Source of the DNA: Pycnococcus provasolii
Taxonomy: Eukaryota > Chlorophyta > Pseudoscourfieldiophyceae > Pseudoscourfieldiales > Pycnococcaceae
DNA: 64,000 nt
Assembly: GCA_938743325.2 (NCBI GenBank)
Contig: OW568861.1
Location: forward strand, 62,001 to 126,000
Reading direction: 5' to 3'
Every line of letters begins with the position of its first letter. The first letter of the stretch is position 1. Shown in pieces: positions 9,660 through 18,350 of this stretch. The notes under the pieces were generated by a model. It was not told the DNA's origin. It ran no database searches and was given only the letters and a program-made list of their open reading frames with translations. A program made the translations under genes and the position numbers.

Positions 9660-9939
9660 CACAAGTTTTGTTTTTTTTTCAATTCGTAAACTGTTGTTGT
9701 ACATAGTACTTAGTAGTAGTCCTTTGCTACTTAAGTGCACATCAGACCGTCCTTTACTCCTTTTGTGTGTGTTGATCATTGAGCATTTGAGCTCGACATA
9801 CAACCTACGATGGTCCATGGATCTATGACGCCGCAAGTGCAATAAGGATTCAACGCATGCATGCATCGTCGAAGAGCGTGAGTGAGGAATTGTTGACGTT
9901 GCGAGCTGTCAAGCTTTCCAATTGGCGACACACTCAGTG

Positions 9940-9975
9940 ACTCAGACCACATATCATGTGACATGTGGTCTGAGT
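9940..9975. repeat. perfect inverted repeat (hairpin)
   Basis: ACTCAGACCACAT at 9940-9952 and its exact complement at 9963-9975, with a 10-base spacer. A third partial half (CTGACCACATAT) follows at about 9978. It lies about 280 bases after the V-ATPase C stop. Confidence 0.8.
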
Positions 9976-10759
9976 AATCTGACCACATATAGACATATAG
10001 TCTGGTATATCATTTGTCGTATGTGAGTTGTCACACTCAGATAAATAATTGGCGACTGACTAACAGACGGCAATGCCAAGAAATTCAACGGATGAGGATG
10101 TATCATGAGTCGCAGCAATGTATTATGTAGGTGTGGTGACGGCGGTCACAAGTCTAATAAGGCGTAGCAGCCGTCGTAGCAGACGCCACGGCGCCACGAG
10201 TCCACGACAGTTTTACAGTTTAGCAACGATAATATGTATAGTAGTTAGTTACTACAGGGGCTCCTAGAGAGAGAGCGCTCCCTTGTTGTAGGGTTATGTT
10301 GGAAACTGCAGAGGGTATGAACCTACCTTGGGTAAGTGCACCACCAGTCCACCACCAGTAGTGGGTGGTATGTACATACTAAAAGTAACTTTATCTTCTC
10401 AAGGCAACAACCCAACTTAAGATCGTTACACAATTACAAGAAGAAGAATGAACTCCTAGTGAGCTCGGTCCGCCGCGTTGAGCTCATCGCACCGGAGAGC
10501 TCTCTCTTCAGGAGCTCCACGCGCCGCCTATTGTCTCTTGAGGCGTCAGGCGCGAACCGCGCGATGCACGGTAGTCGGTAGAAGCTTCTCAAAAGCTGTT
10601 CCTGGGCAGCTTCTTCATGAGACAAATCATAAACCTTAAACCTTTACAAAGAGTCAAAGAGTGCGAGCGAGACCACCCCGGGCGGGATTGCGGGATCCCC
10701 ATCATAAAATCATAAAGGGCAAAGCAAGTAAGAAGCAGTCCAGCCAGGAGTAGCCCTAC

Positions 10760-10799
10760 TCTTAACCCTAACCCATGAGTCACCCTACTAACCCTAACG
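10760..10799 (-). repeat. degenerate CCCTAA cluster
   Basis: Two clusters of CTAACCCTAAC separated by 16 bases. Unlike the other arrays, it does not lie just upstream of a recognisable gene. Confidence 0.6.
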
Positions 10800-10947
10800 T
10801 TCTGCCTTGCCAGGTGCCAGGCTCGATTGCTTGCTCCGGATCCGGTTGCTTGCCTTGCTGGAGTTGTTGGATGCTTCTGGAGACTCCCTCCCAGGCACTC
10901 TCGTTTTTATTCTAGTCTTTTGGTTACAATTTTTAAGGTGCTCATGT

Positions 10948-13758
10948 TCACACCCAGAATTTTCCGCCAATAGCGTTTGCGCCCATACGACCATTCTCGA
11001 ATGGGTCTGTCAATGCCCACAGCACGAGGGCACGGCGCCGCTTAATCTGCACGAGAACACCCGCGGCGATGAGAGCCACCGCACCCGCGGCTCCGAGAGC
11101 GGAGTACAAGATTGTTCGGTCGTCAATCGTCCTTCGCCTCGACGGTGCCGCGGTTGTCGCCGGCGGCGGCGAAGGCGAGGGAAGTGGCGCCGGCGCTGGC
11201 GCATCCACGATGGCCTCAATCAGCGCAAATCGGTTCGAGGAGTCGAGTGCGTTGTACGTGACGTCTCCGAGCTGCACCTGCATGTTAGCTCGGAGCGCGC
11301 GAGCGAGTTCTTTCGATATGATCGCGGAGAAGACGGCGTCCGTGAGTTGTGTGATGTACGGATTGTGCGCCGTGATAACGCATGCGATGTCGAGGGCGGT
11401 CAAGCCTCGCGGTTGCGCAGCCGCGTTGACCACCACGTCGTATGCACCTGCTGGGACAGCCGGATTTGCATCCGGTGGAGCGAGCGCGTTGCGCAGTGTG
11501 GACAGAAAGACGCCACGCCGCGGGTCCTTTTCGCCAAACATCTCGAGCGTTAGGCCGTGAACACGCAGAGAGAAGCTTGATGTACTTCGTCCTGTCGTCT
11601 GCCAAGGCGGGGGTGGCGGACTCGGAGGGGGGCTCGGGGGTGGCGGCGGGCTCAGGCGTGGATAGTTCGGCGGGTTCGGCGGACGTGGTGGCAATGGCGG
11701 GTTTGGCGGCGGTCTCGGCGGTTTGGGTGGTGGTGGTGGTCTCGGCGGCGGGCTCGGCGGGTTTGGTGGACTTGGCACGTTGCTCGGTGAGAATCCCGGC
11801 GTGAGCTCTGGGGGAGGTGGTGAATCCGGGAGAGGTGGTGGGAGTGGCGGCGGGCTCGGTGGCGGCGGACTCGGCGGCGGTGGTATTGCGCAGTTTCCAA
11901 TCTGCAGTTGGAAGTAGTAAATATTCCGCTCGTCCGTCTCATCCATAAGAGCTTGCTGAGAGTCGACGTGAACGGTGACCTCGATGCGCCTCCCGTTCAA
12001 GTACTGCGCGCTCGTAGGTGGGCGCAGGATGAGCAGGATGCCGTCGGCTTGCTCCACGCAACTGTACCCCTTGCAGATGAACGGGTGGTTGTGGGTTGAC
12101 GACTGCGTAGGGGACATTGTCGCCGGGCCGGGGTCCTCGAATGCAACCTTCTCGTCCACAAGGATGCGCGTGAAGATGCCGGGAGCGCGTGGCGTGGCCA
12201 TGCCCTTGCCCGCGAGGCTGATTGTGTATTTCAATGCGAAGCCCACAGCCTTGGGAACTCCAATCTCATCGTCCTCGTGGCTGATCACGGTGAGATCTTC
12301 GCTCTTCAGGCATATCTGGAAATCGCGAAGCTCGTTCACCCTTCCCGCAGCCAAGTTCTCCTCGTACAGGTTGACCGTGTTGTTCCCGGCGGTGAATGAC
12401 GACAGCAGCAGGTCAACACGCGCAGGCGGTGGCGGCGGAACAAGCAAGGGCGTGGGTGGCGGCAGCGGCGGCGGCGGCGACGTGCACTCCTCCTTGTTCA
12501 ACCACGCGTAGAATACGCGCACGAAGAAGGTGTTGAGCTCGTTCGTCTCCAGCACGGACCCTCGACCGTTGCTCGGCCAAGGATCGGTCTCGATCTGCAG
12601 GCGGTGTTCCTTGGCGTCAGGCATGCCAAGCATCCACAGATTGATGCCCGTTGCCTGCGAGCAGACGTTCGCCCACGCCTCGTCGGCGAGGTCCGGCTTA
12701 TCGATTCCGATTGCATGGCACTCGTACACGTGCTTCACGGTCAGAACCTCTCCATTCTTCAGCGGGCCCACGTCGCGGTCGGAGGCACCCCCCTCGCGCT
12801 GCAGCGCGCCGTCGGTGGAGATGTCGACGCCATCCCACGTGAGCGTGTTGGAGAACTTGTGGAACGAGTCGCCCTTGCCAATATTGCGCACGGAGTACGT
12901 GTAGTTGAGCCCATAGCCGTACCTCTTCTGGTACTCGTTCTCCGCGCTGTGGTTCGTCACCATGCGCATCAGGTCGACGACGTCTGACTCATAGAGGCAC
13001 AGCGTCCCTCCCCACACGGCTGTCTGCTTGCCAATGGTCACGGAAAGCGGCCGCAGGTCCGGCAGAGGCGGCGGCGGCGGCGGCGGGCTGTTGGGCAGGT
13101 TTGGCGGGAATGGCGGAGGTGCGGCTGGGGGTGGGCTGGGGCAGTTGATCCACCCGTTGAAGAAGAGCACGGTGTACGACCGCTTCACCGCACCCTCGCA
13201 CAGCCCGGTGCTGTTGAGGCTTTCCGTCGCGTCGACGACGACCGTGAGGTTGTACCTCGTGGCTGGCGCCTTGTCCAAGTCGGAGACGCCGATGGATATG
13301 CCCCCTCCGTTGTCGTTCGTGTAGGGATCCTGCACGAGCCTTGCGTCGAAGGGCGCGATGCCACCGACGTCTGTGATTCGGCGGACCTCGGCGCCGTTGA
13401 GCAGAATCGAGTACACGATGGGTGTTCCCGCCGCTTTCGTGGTTTCCGTTCCGTTGCACCCCACGTTGATGACGTTGAACGCGACGTCGACTCCGTGGTC
13501 GACGGGCACTTCCGCCTCCGCCGTGAGGTTTGTGATTACTCTGGCTTTGAATCTTGAGCGCGGTAAGCACTCGCACGTGTCCCAGTCGACGCTCAGTCCT
13601 CCGAGCGTGACGGTGGTTCCTAGCCTGAGCATGTCGTTGGCATTGGCTGGTGCTGGCGCCTGCGCCGTCGTCGAATGCGCGAGGAGGAGCACAGCTAGGA
13701 GCAAGCAGAGGCGTCTTCTCCAGCCACAAGCGAGAGAGAGCACGAGCGAGTGCTCCAT
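10948..13758 (-). CDS. Pro-rich (hydroxyproline-type) membrane glycoprotein with Ig-like modules
   Basis: Cell-surface or extracellular-matrix type protein of 936 residues. The ATG at 13758 is chosen because it starts a clear signal peptide: basic C-G-W-R-R-R, then L-C-L-L-L-A-V-L-L-L-A and a small-residue cleavage site before A-Q-A-P-A-P. The longer frame upstream puts this signal internally. Then follow three modules of about 170 residues with N-x-T/S glycosylation sites. They resemble CARDB/Ig-like folds (V-R-N-I-G, N-V-I-N-V-G) and are separated by Pro-rich linkers. A long PPSPPP tract (about nt 11580-11890 on this strand) follows, then a fourth domain beginning F-S-L-R-V-H-G-L-T-L-E-M-F. 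A transmembrane helix near the C-terminus (A-L-G-A-A-G-A-V-A-L-I-A-A-G-V-L-V) is followed by K-R-R-R. TTACA at 10924-10928 gives a TGTAA signal. Confidence 0.8.
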   Translation of the reverse strand: MEHSLVLSLACGWRRRLCLLLAVLLLAHSTTAQAPAPANANDMLRLGTTVTLGGLSVDWDTCECLPRSRFKARVITNLTAEAEVPVDHGVDVAFNVINVGCNGTETTKAAGTPIVYSILLNGAEVRRITDVGGIAPFDARLVQDPYTNDNGGGISIGVSDLDKAPATRYNLTVVVDATESLNSTGLCEGAVKRSYTVLFFNGWINCPSPPPAAPPPFPPNLPNSPPPPPPPLPDLRPLSVTIGKQTAVWGGTLCLYESDVVDLMRMVTNHSAENEYQKRYGYGLNYTYSVRNIGKGDSFHKFSNTLTWDGVDISTDGALQREGGASDRDVGPLKNGEVLTVKHVYECHAIGIDKPDLADEAWANVCSQATGINLWMLGMPDAKEHRLQIETDPWPSNGRGSVLETNELNTFFVRVFYAWLNKEECTSPPPPLPPPTPLLVPPPPPARVDLLLSSFTAGNNTVNLYEENLAAGRVNELRDFQICLKSEDLTVISHEDDEIGVPKAVGFALKYTISLAGKGMATPRAPGIFTRILVDEKVAFEDPGPATMSPTQSSTHNHPFICKGYSCVEQADGILLILRPPTSAQYLNGRRIEVTVHVDSQQALMDETDERNIYYFQLQIGNCAIPPPPSPPPPSPPPLPPPLPDSPPPPELTPGFSPSNVPSPPNPPSPPPRPPPPPKPPRPPPNPPLPPRPPNPPNYPRLSPPPPPSPPPSPPPPPWQTTGRSTSSFSLRVHGLTLEMFGEKDPRRGVFLSTLRNALAPPDANPAVPAGAYDVVVNAAAQPRGLTALDIACVITAHNPYITQLTDAVFSAIISKELARALRANMQVQLGDVTYNALDSSNRFALIEAIVDAPAPAPLPSPSPPPATTAAPSRRRTIDDRTILYSALGAAGAVALIAAGVLVQIKRRRALVLWALTDPFENGRMGANAIGGKFWV

Positions 13759-14249
13759 GAGCCTATGGGCAACCTCTTGCAAGGGTGGTTGGGACGGGAC
13801 GGAAGAGGCTACGGGCGCGGCCGGGGGAAAGCCGGGTAAAGGTAGGTGTGGAGAGGGGCGGAGGGCGAGGGCGAAGAAGGCCAGACAAGACCAGACCACA
13901 GGTGTCGGACAACAAAACAAGAGCAGGTTTCCTTCCGTGAACGGCATTCATTCTCAATGCAGAACCAAACGCAGGCAGGCAGGCTCATAGGGTAGCCTTC
14001 CCATAGACACCTCTTATTAGTTATTAGTACCAGCACAAGGGAGGCGCCTTCCTACAGGACTGGTCCCTCCCTGTTTCAGTCTGTCACAGGCCGTGCCCAT
14101 GCATGCTGCCCATGCTGCCCATGCATGGCGCAGGTTGCCAGGGGGGTGGTGGTCCCGTGAGTTCAAAAACAGAATCAGAACCAGGGGAGAGGAGAGGAAG
14201 AGGGCAAGGACGACAATTCTTATTCAAGGTGGGGATACGCGATGGAACC
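13759..14249. other. intergenic, no gene seen
   Basis: Upstream of the Pro-rich glycoprotein. It contains CCATGCTG/CATGCATG repeats at about 14095-14130 and nothing recognisable as coding. Confidence 0.4.
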
Positions 14250-14877
14250 AAGGGGAAATAACACTGGGGAGTTCACTCCCCCCTTTTCGGGAGGACGAGC
14301 TGTCCGGTAGGGTTTTGCTTTTTCCCGACCAACCGCATGGTTCCTCCCTCCCCCCTCCCCCGACTCACCCCATCTCATGGCAGTGCGCGCAGCGCGGCGA
14401 GGCACGCGCCGTGAGGCATGCGCGGCGCGTAGCGACGCCCATGCGCGTCATGTTGAGCTCGTTCGGTCAGGTAGGAGTATTCCTACACAGTGACACCGCC
14501 CATGCTCAATCGGCGCGCTTACGCGACGCGCGCATGGGGAGCGAGCTACGCGCGCGTAGACCTACGCGGGCATGGTGCCATCTTCGGCGAGATGTTTGGG
14601 TATGTTCCGGAGATGTTCTCGTTAGTTTGAAAGTTGAATGCGAAAGTATAAGCACTAACTAAAAGTTCTATAGAGCCAGAAATGTACACATTCAGACCCG
14701 ATTTTGAGTTACGCACCATTGTTTGCGCCAGACGCGCCAGCGGACGCCATTGCGACCTATTGCCCCGTTCAGACTGAAAACCCCTACTCCCCAAGGTCTC
14801 CAAAAACAAACCCCTACGGGACAGCTCAGCTCCTCGAAGGCATAGTGGGAGTGAACTCCCCATTGTTATTTCCCCTT
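14250..14877. mobile_element. Mutator-type MITE (non-autonomous DNA transposon)
   Basis: A 628-bp element with imperfect terminal inverted repeats of about 90 bp. The left end starts AAGGGGAAATAACACTGGGG; the complement of the right end starts AAGGGGAAATAACAATGGGG. Both continue with GAGTTCACTCCC and a divergent but alignable stretch (GAGCTGTCC, GTAGGG). The flanks are an exact 9-bp direct repeat, GATGGAACC, at 14241-14249 and 14878-14886. A 9-bp duplication with long inverted ends is typical of Mutator-like elements. The interior is GC-rich and has no transposase frame, so it would need an enzyme supplied elsewhere. Confidence 0.88.
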
Positions 14878-14921
14878 GATGGAACCTCAACTAAAGGTTT
14901 ATTAGGGACAAGCCTGATCTA

Positions 14922-14950
14922 GCCCTAACCCTAACCCTAACCCTAACCCG
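14922..14950 (-). repeat. CCCTAA array
   Basis: Four to five CCCTAA units on the plus strand, 35 bases right of the MITE target duplication. It lies about 300 bases upstream of the cyclin-like gene, but in the orientation opposite to most arrays here. Confidence 0.85.
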
Positions 14951-15250
14951 GAAGAAAAGCAGTGCGAGCACAACTGAACTACATATGAGTAAGGTGGGGC
15001 AGACCGCAGACTCGATCGATGGGAGTCTCTTCGCCCGATGCATCGCATCGCATCGCATCGCATCGCTCGATCGCTCGCCGTTCCTGAATTCTTTTCCGGT
15101 TCTTTCTCGCCCCTTCTCGCGTCGGCCCCCGATAGACGATCTCGTCTTCTCTTCTCTTCCCTTCCCTTCCCTTCCAGCAGGGCGACGGGGCGAAAAACCG
15201 ACAGATAGGATATATCCGCCATCACTCCGATTTTGTTGTTTGTGTCACGC

Positions 15251-16507
15251 ATGTCCTGTCTTCCTTGTGTGTCAGCTGTGTTCACGCACGAGCCTATCGT
15301 TCACGTCATATGCAAAGCACTTGTCAAAAACTCGTTCTCGCAACATGCCAGTAGTTGCAGCAGGGACAATTCCGGTGGTGGTGATGGTGGTGGTGACAAA
15401 CACCTCAGTTTGACTAGCAACACGGCAACAGGGCACGAGAACCACGAAAGTACCATCATGAACTTAGCGCTCATCAACAAGGCGTTCGCGAATACCATGC
15501 GCACGTACCGATCCTTAACGGACAGGCTCAGAAAAAATAAACCAAAAGACAACAACGCCGCGAAAACTACAAACAAACTACAAACTACAACGGCGACACA
15601 AACACAGGGCAAGCACTCGCAAAAACTCAAAGAAGACGTCATCGCCATGATGGAAAGGGCGCACACAAACTTAGTCAAAAATAAAACACTGCAGCAGCCG
15701 GGACACGCAGTGCAGCTTGCAGCGGCGTTCTTCGACGCCGTGCAGAAAAGCGCAAAATTCGAAAAAGCAGACGAAGCGACGCTCAGGCTCGCGGCGACGG
15801 CAGCAATCTCCGTCGCGGTCAAGGCGACGCACGCTGAAACAGGATGCCACGACGACAACAACGACGACAACGACGAAGAACGTCAAGACGAACGCCAAGA
15901 AGAGACCGAACAGCGCGAAATCAGTAGCGCAGAACGGAGAAGGTGGCAGCACGCACAGCTCCTTGCGTGCGTGTCCGACGTCAGACGGTATGACGTCTCT
16001 AAGATGGAACTTGCAGTTCTCGACGTCATCGGATGGCAAACGCGAGCGCTCACACCGAGCGTGCTCGCTAGGTCTGTCGTTCTGCCCGAGCTCCTCTCGT
16101 CTGTGCGACGACACCTCACATCCACCAACAGCTGCTGTGCAGGTGAGCTGACGGATGCCCTACTCATACGCACAGTTGCTGACGTCGAGGACAGCTACGG
16201 ACGTGCTGATCGCATGAGCGAATTGGCGAACGTCGCAGCGGCGGAGGCGGTGTGTGCACTCACGGGCCGGCGTGTCGCGGTGGACGCCGCGGCTGATGCT
16301 CTTTTTGCCGCACACGAGGGTTGCCCAAGACGTGCACGCGCGCTGAGGGATCACTTCGTCGTGCCAACCTTGCGCACGATCACCTCGTGTTCGTATGCAA
16401 CGTGCAGCGGCGAGTGCACTTGCGCGCAGAAGTGCATCGAGTGCGTCATTCCTTGGACATGTCCCGCTTGTGACCACGTCGCGTACCTAAGCCGCACCAC
16501 ATCGTAG
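15251..16507 (+). CDS. divergent cyclin-like protein with Cys-rich tail
   Basis: Cyclins bind and direct cyclin-dependent kinases. Residues about 150-180 (H-A-V-Q-L-A-A-A-F-F-D-A-V then L-R-L-A-A-T-A-A-I-S-V-A-V-K) resemble the helix 1/helix 3 pattern of a cyclin box. Residues 246-277 (Y-D-V-S-K-M-E-L-A-V-L-D-V-I-G-W then L-T-P-S-V) match the box's E-x2-I/V-L-x3-W...T-P pattern. The match is weak and rests on these patterns only. The first in-frame ATG is 15251; ATG 15458 (M-N-L-A-L-I-N-K) is an alternative that drops a low-complexity leader. Odd: eight cysteines between residues 379 and 407 (C-x4-C-x3-C-x-C-x3-C-x2-C-x5-C-x2-C) could bind zinc, which is not usual in cyclins. Confidence 0.6.
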   Translation: MSCLPCVSAVFTHEPIVHVICKALVKNSFSQHASSCSRDNSGGGDGGGDKHLSLTSNTATGHENHESTIMNLALINKAFANTMRTYRSLTDRLRKNKPKDNNAAKTTNKLQTTTATQTQGKHSQKLKEDVIAMMERAHTNLVKNKTLQQPGHAVQLAAAFFDAVQKSAKFEKADEATLRLAATAAISVAVKATHAETGCHDDNNDDNDEERQDERQEETEQREISSAERRRWQHAQLLACVSDVRRYDVSKMELAVLDVIGWQTRALTPSVLARSVVLPELLSSVRRHLTSTNSCCAGELTDALLIRTVADVEDSYGRADRMSELANVAAAEAVCALTGRRVAVDAAADALFAAHEGCPRRARALRDHFVVPTLRTITSCSYATCSGECTCAQKCIECVIPWTCPACDHVAYLSRTTS

Positions 16508-16512
16508 AGAAT

Positions 16513-16590
16513 TAATTATATCGCTCATTCAGTAATGGTAATGGAACTGGGTTTACTTCGTACAACGGTCGTCCCCTCACACTTACTACT
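16513..16590 (+). repeat. dispersed 3'-flank repeat, copy 1
   Basis: Begins six bases after the cyclin-like stop codon. It shares ATCGCTCATTCAGTAATGG and the CAACGGTCGTCC block with copies after the ABCF and RNR2 genes. Confidence 0.75.
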
Positions 16591-16661
16591 ACTCTACCTT
16601 AGAGTCTCTAAAAGAATTCATTTTTTCGGAAAAAGTTTTTATTTTTTTCATCAAAAAGGTT

Positions 16662-17826
16662 TTACTGCGCGACAGCGACAAGCTCGTCGCGAAGCTCGAC
16701 GAATGCTGCGACCACACCACCAATCTGAGTTTTCTCCGCACAGCCCAGCGAGATTCGATGCTCCGTATCCGCCAAATTTGCGAGGCACCGCGCGCGCGCG
16801 CCCGAAGGAACACCCTGAATGCGCATGGTGTACGGCAGCAGCTCGCGCACAAGATCGAGCAGGCTAATCCCACGCGCCTCCTGCAGGTGGCGAATGTCCT
16901 TCACCGCCTCCGACACCGAGGCATTCAGCAGGCTCTTCATAGCGCGCTCCGTATCCACAGGCCTTGGTGCGCCTGTAGTTGCATACACAGCCTCCTCGTC
17001 CACCTTCGCATGTGCCAGGTGAGCACTCTGCAGCGTGTTAAGCACTCGCCGCATGTCCCCCTGCGACAACTTGACGAGCGCCGACGCGCCCCCATCCGTG
17101 AGCTCGACGTTCTCCGCCGCGGCCACCTCCTTGACGCGTGCAAGCGCGCAGTCCACGGGAAGTGGTGCGAACCGAAACCGCGTGCATCGGCTCTGTATGG
17201 CTGGTATGAGGCGCGACACCTGGTTGCAGATGAGCGCGAACCTTGTTCGTTTGGCGTATTTCTCGATGACGCGTCGCAGCGCCATTTGAGCCTCCCTCGT
17301 CATAGCGTCGCACTCGTCGAGTATGATGAGGCTGAATGCCGGTCCGTCGTCACTACCCAGCCTTCGCGTGGACGCAAAGTCCTGAATCTGGCGTCGCACC
17401 ACGTCGATTCCACGGTCGTCACTGGCGTTCAGGCTGAGTGTCATCGCCTTGACGTGCTTTCCGTACATGGACTGCGCGAGCGCGAGCACCGTAGACGTCT
17501 ATATGTCACAAGGAGTGAACATGAAAAGACAGGTCGATAATGAGAGAGAGAGGGAGAGTCAAACGTTGTGTGTGTGCGTGTGTGCGTGTGTGCGTGAGCG
17601 AGCAGTATTACGTGAAGGTTTTGAAGAAGACATCGTAACCTACCTTTCCCGTTCCTGGCGGTCCGTATAGCAGGAGGTGCGGCAGTTTGCTTTCCCGCGC
17701 GAGTCGCTTGATGGTGTCGACGATGTCCTTGTGCGCCGCGACCTCGTCCAGGTTCTTGGGTCTGTACTTCTCGACCCAAGGCACGTTGCTCGAGGCGGCG
17801 GAGGAGGAGGAGGGGGCGTGCGCCAT
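16662..17826 (-). CDS. RFC5: replication factor C small subunit (human RFC5 / yeast Rfc3 type)
   Basis: AAA+ clamp-loader subunit that helps load PCNA at primer-template junctions in the nucleus. Two exons: 17826-17644 (61 codons ending in the Walker A lysine G-P-P-G-T-G-K) and 17498-16662. The 145-base intron has a GTAGGT donor and ends ATATAG; joining restores G-K-T-S-T-V-L-A-L-A, giving 339 residues, the normal length. Other blocks are W-V-E-K-Y-R-P, L-N-A-S-D-D-R-G-I-D-V-V-R, L-D-E-C-D-A-M-T (Walker B), R-R-V-I-E-K-Y, the arginine-finger box S-R-C-T-R-F-R-F and G-D-M-R-R-V-L-N. The A-S-D-D-R-G-I-D/F-A-S-T-R pattern and R-V-I-E-K assign it to the RFC5/Rfc3 branch. An LTR retrotransposon starts 72 bases upstream of its ATG. 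Confidence 0.95.
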
Positions 17827-17897
17827 CGCGGGAGGATGCGTCGTCGAAGTTTGAAGCGGGGGGCGGGAAACCGAAGGGCTCAGGGAGGAGAGGAGGG

Positions 17898-18328
17898 TGT
17901 CGTGTTTCTACCCAAACCCTACTAGACTAGGGTGTAATCATTTTTATAGTGGGCGTACAGGTCGAGAAACCTCGGCTCGTCCTACGGAGATTTATTACCA
18001 TGATGCCTGCTAGGGTTTACTTTACTGATTAGATATTTCGATTATATCCTATGTTTGCTTATATGACTGTCTTTTATTGTTTCTTATCGAACCATCACTA
18101 AACTACTCTAACTGATCTACATCTTCTTTACATTACTACTACAGGACTACGACGACAGTTTATGTCATCACGTTTTCCTTTGTAAAGGTGTGATCATTCT
18201 TCCCTCTGCCAATCTATGGCGGAGTAGGTTAGAAGCACACTTCTTTTTACCGTTGATACTAATTTTTGTTGTCGTCATCTCTGGTCATTCGCCGCGCTGC
18301 AGATTGCTACTGCATTCCCCAAACAACA
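17898..18328 (+). repeat. 5' LTR
   Basis: Starts TGTCGTGTTTC and ends CCAAACAACA, the TG...CA ends usual for LTRs. The inner boundary is set by the divergence from the 3' copy and the adjoining primer binding site. Confidence 0.95.
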
Positions 18329-18350
18329 GGTTATGAGCCTCATGGGTTCG
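18329..18350 (+). other. putative primer binding site (tRNA-Met anticodon arm)
   Basis: Directly after the 5' LTR comes GGTTATGAGCC. Its complement GGCTCATAACC reads as an anticodon arm with CAT in the loop, i.e. a methionine tRNA. Priming from an internal tRNA-Met fragment is known for copia-type elements. The gag ATG (18333) lies inside this site. Confidence 0.55.

Larger units (their letters stand above)
9660..10947. other. intergenic region with hairpin and degenerate TTAGGG copies
   Basis: 1.29 kb between two convergent genes. It holds a perfect 13-bp inverted repeat (9940-9975), repeated ATTGGCGAC boxes (about 9920 and 10047), and scattered TTAGGG-type units at 10760-10799. Short open frames are present but use non-ATG starts and resemble nothing known. 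I see no tRNA. Confidence 0.5.

Noticed and set aside
10434-10783. Small minus-strand frames downstream of a CCCTAA cluster
   Set aside because: They start at TTG or GTG rather than ATG, and the products resemble nothing; the region lacks coding bias.
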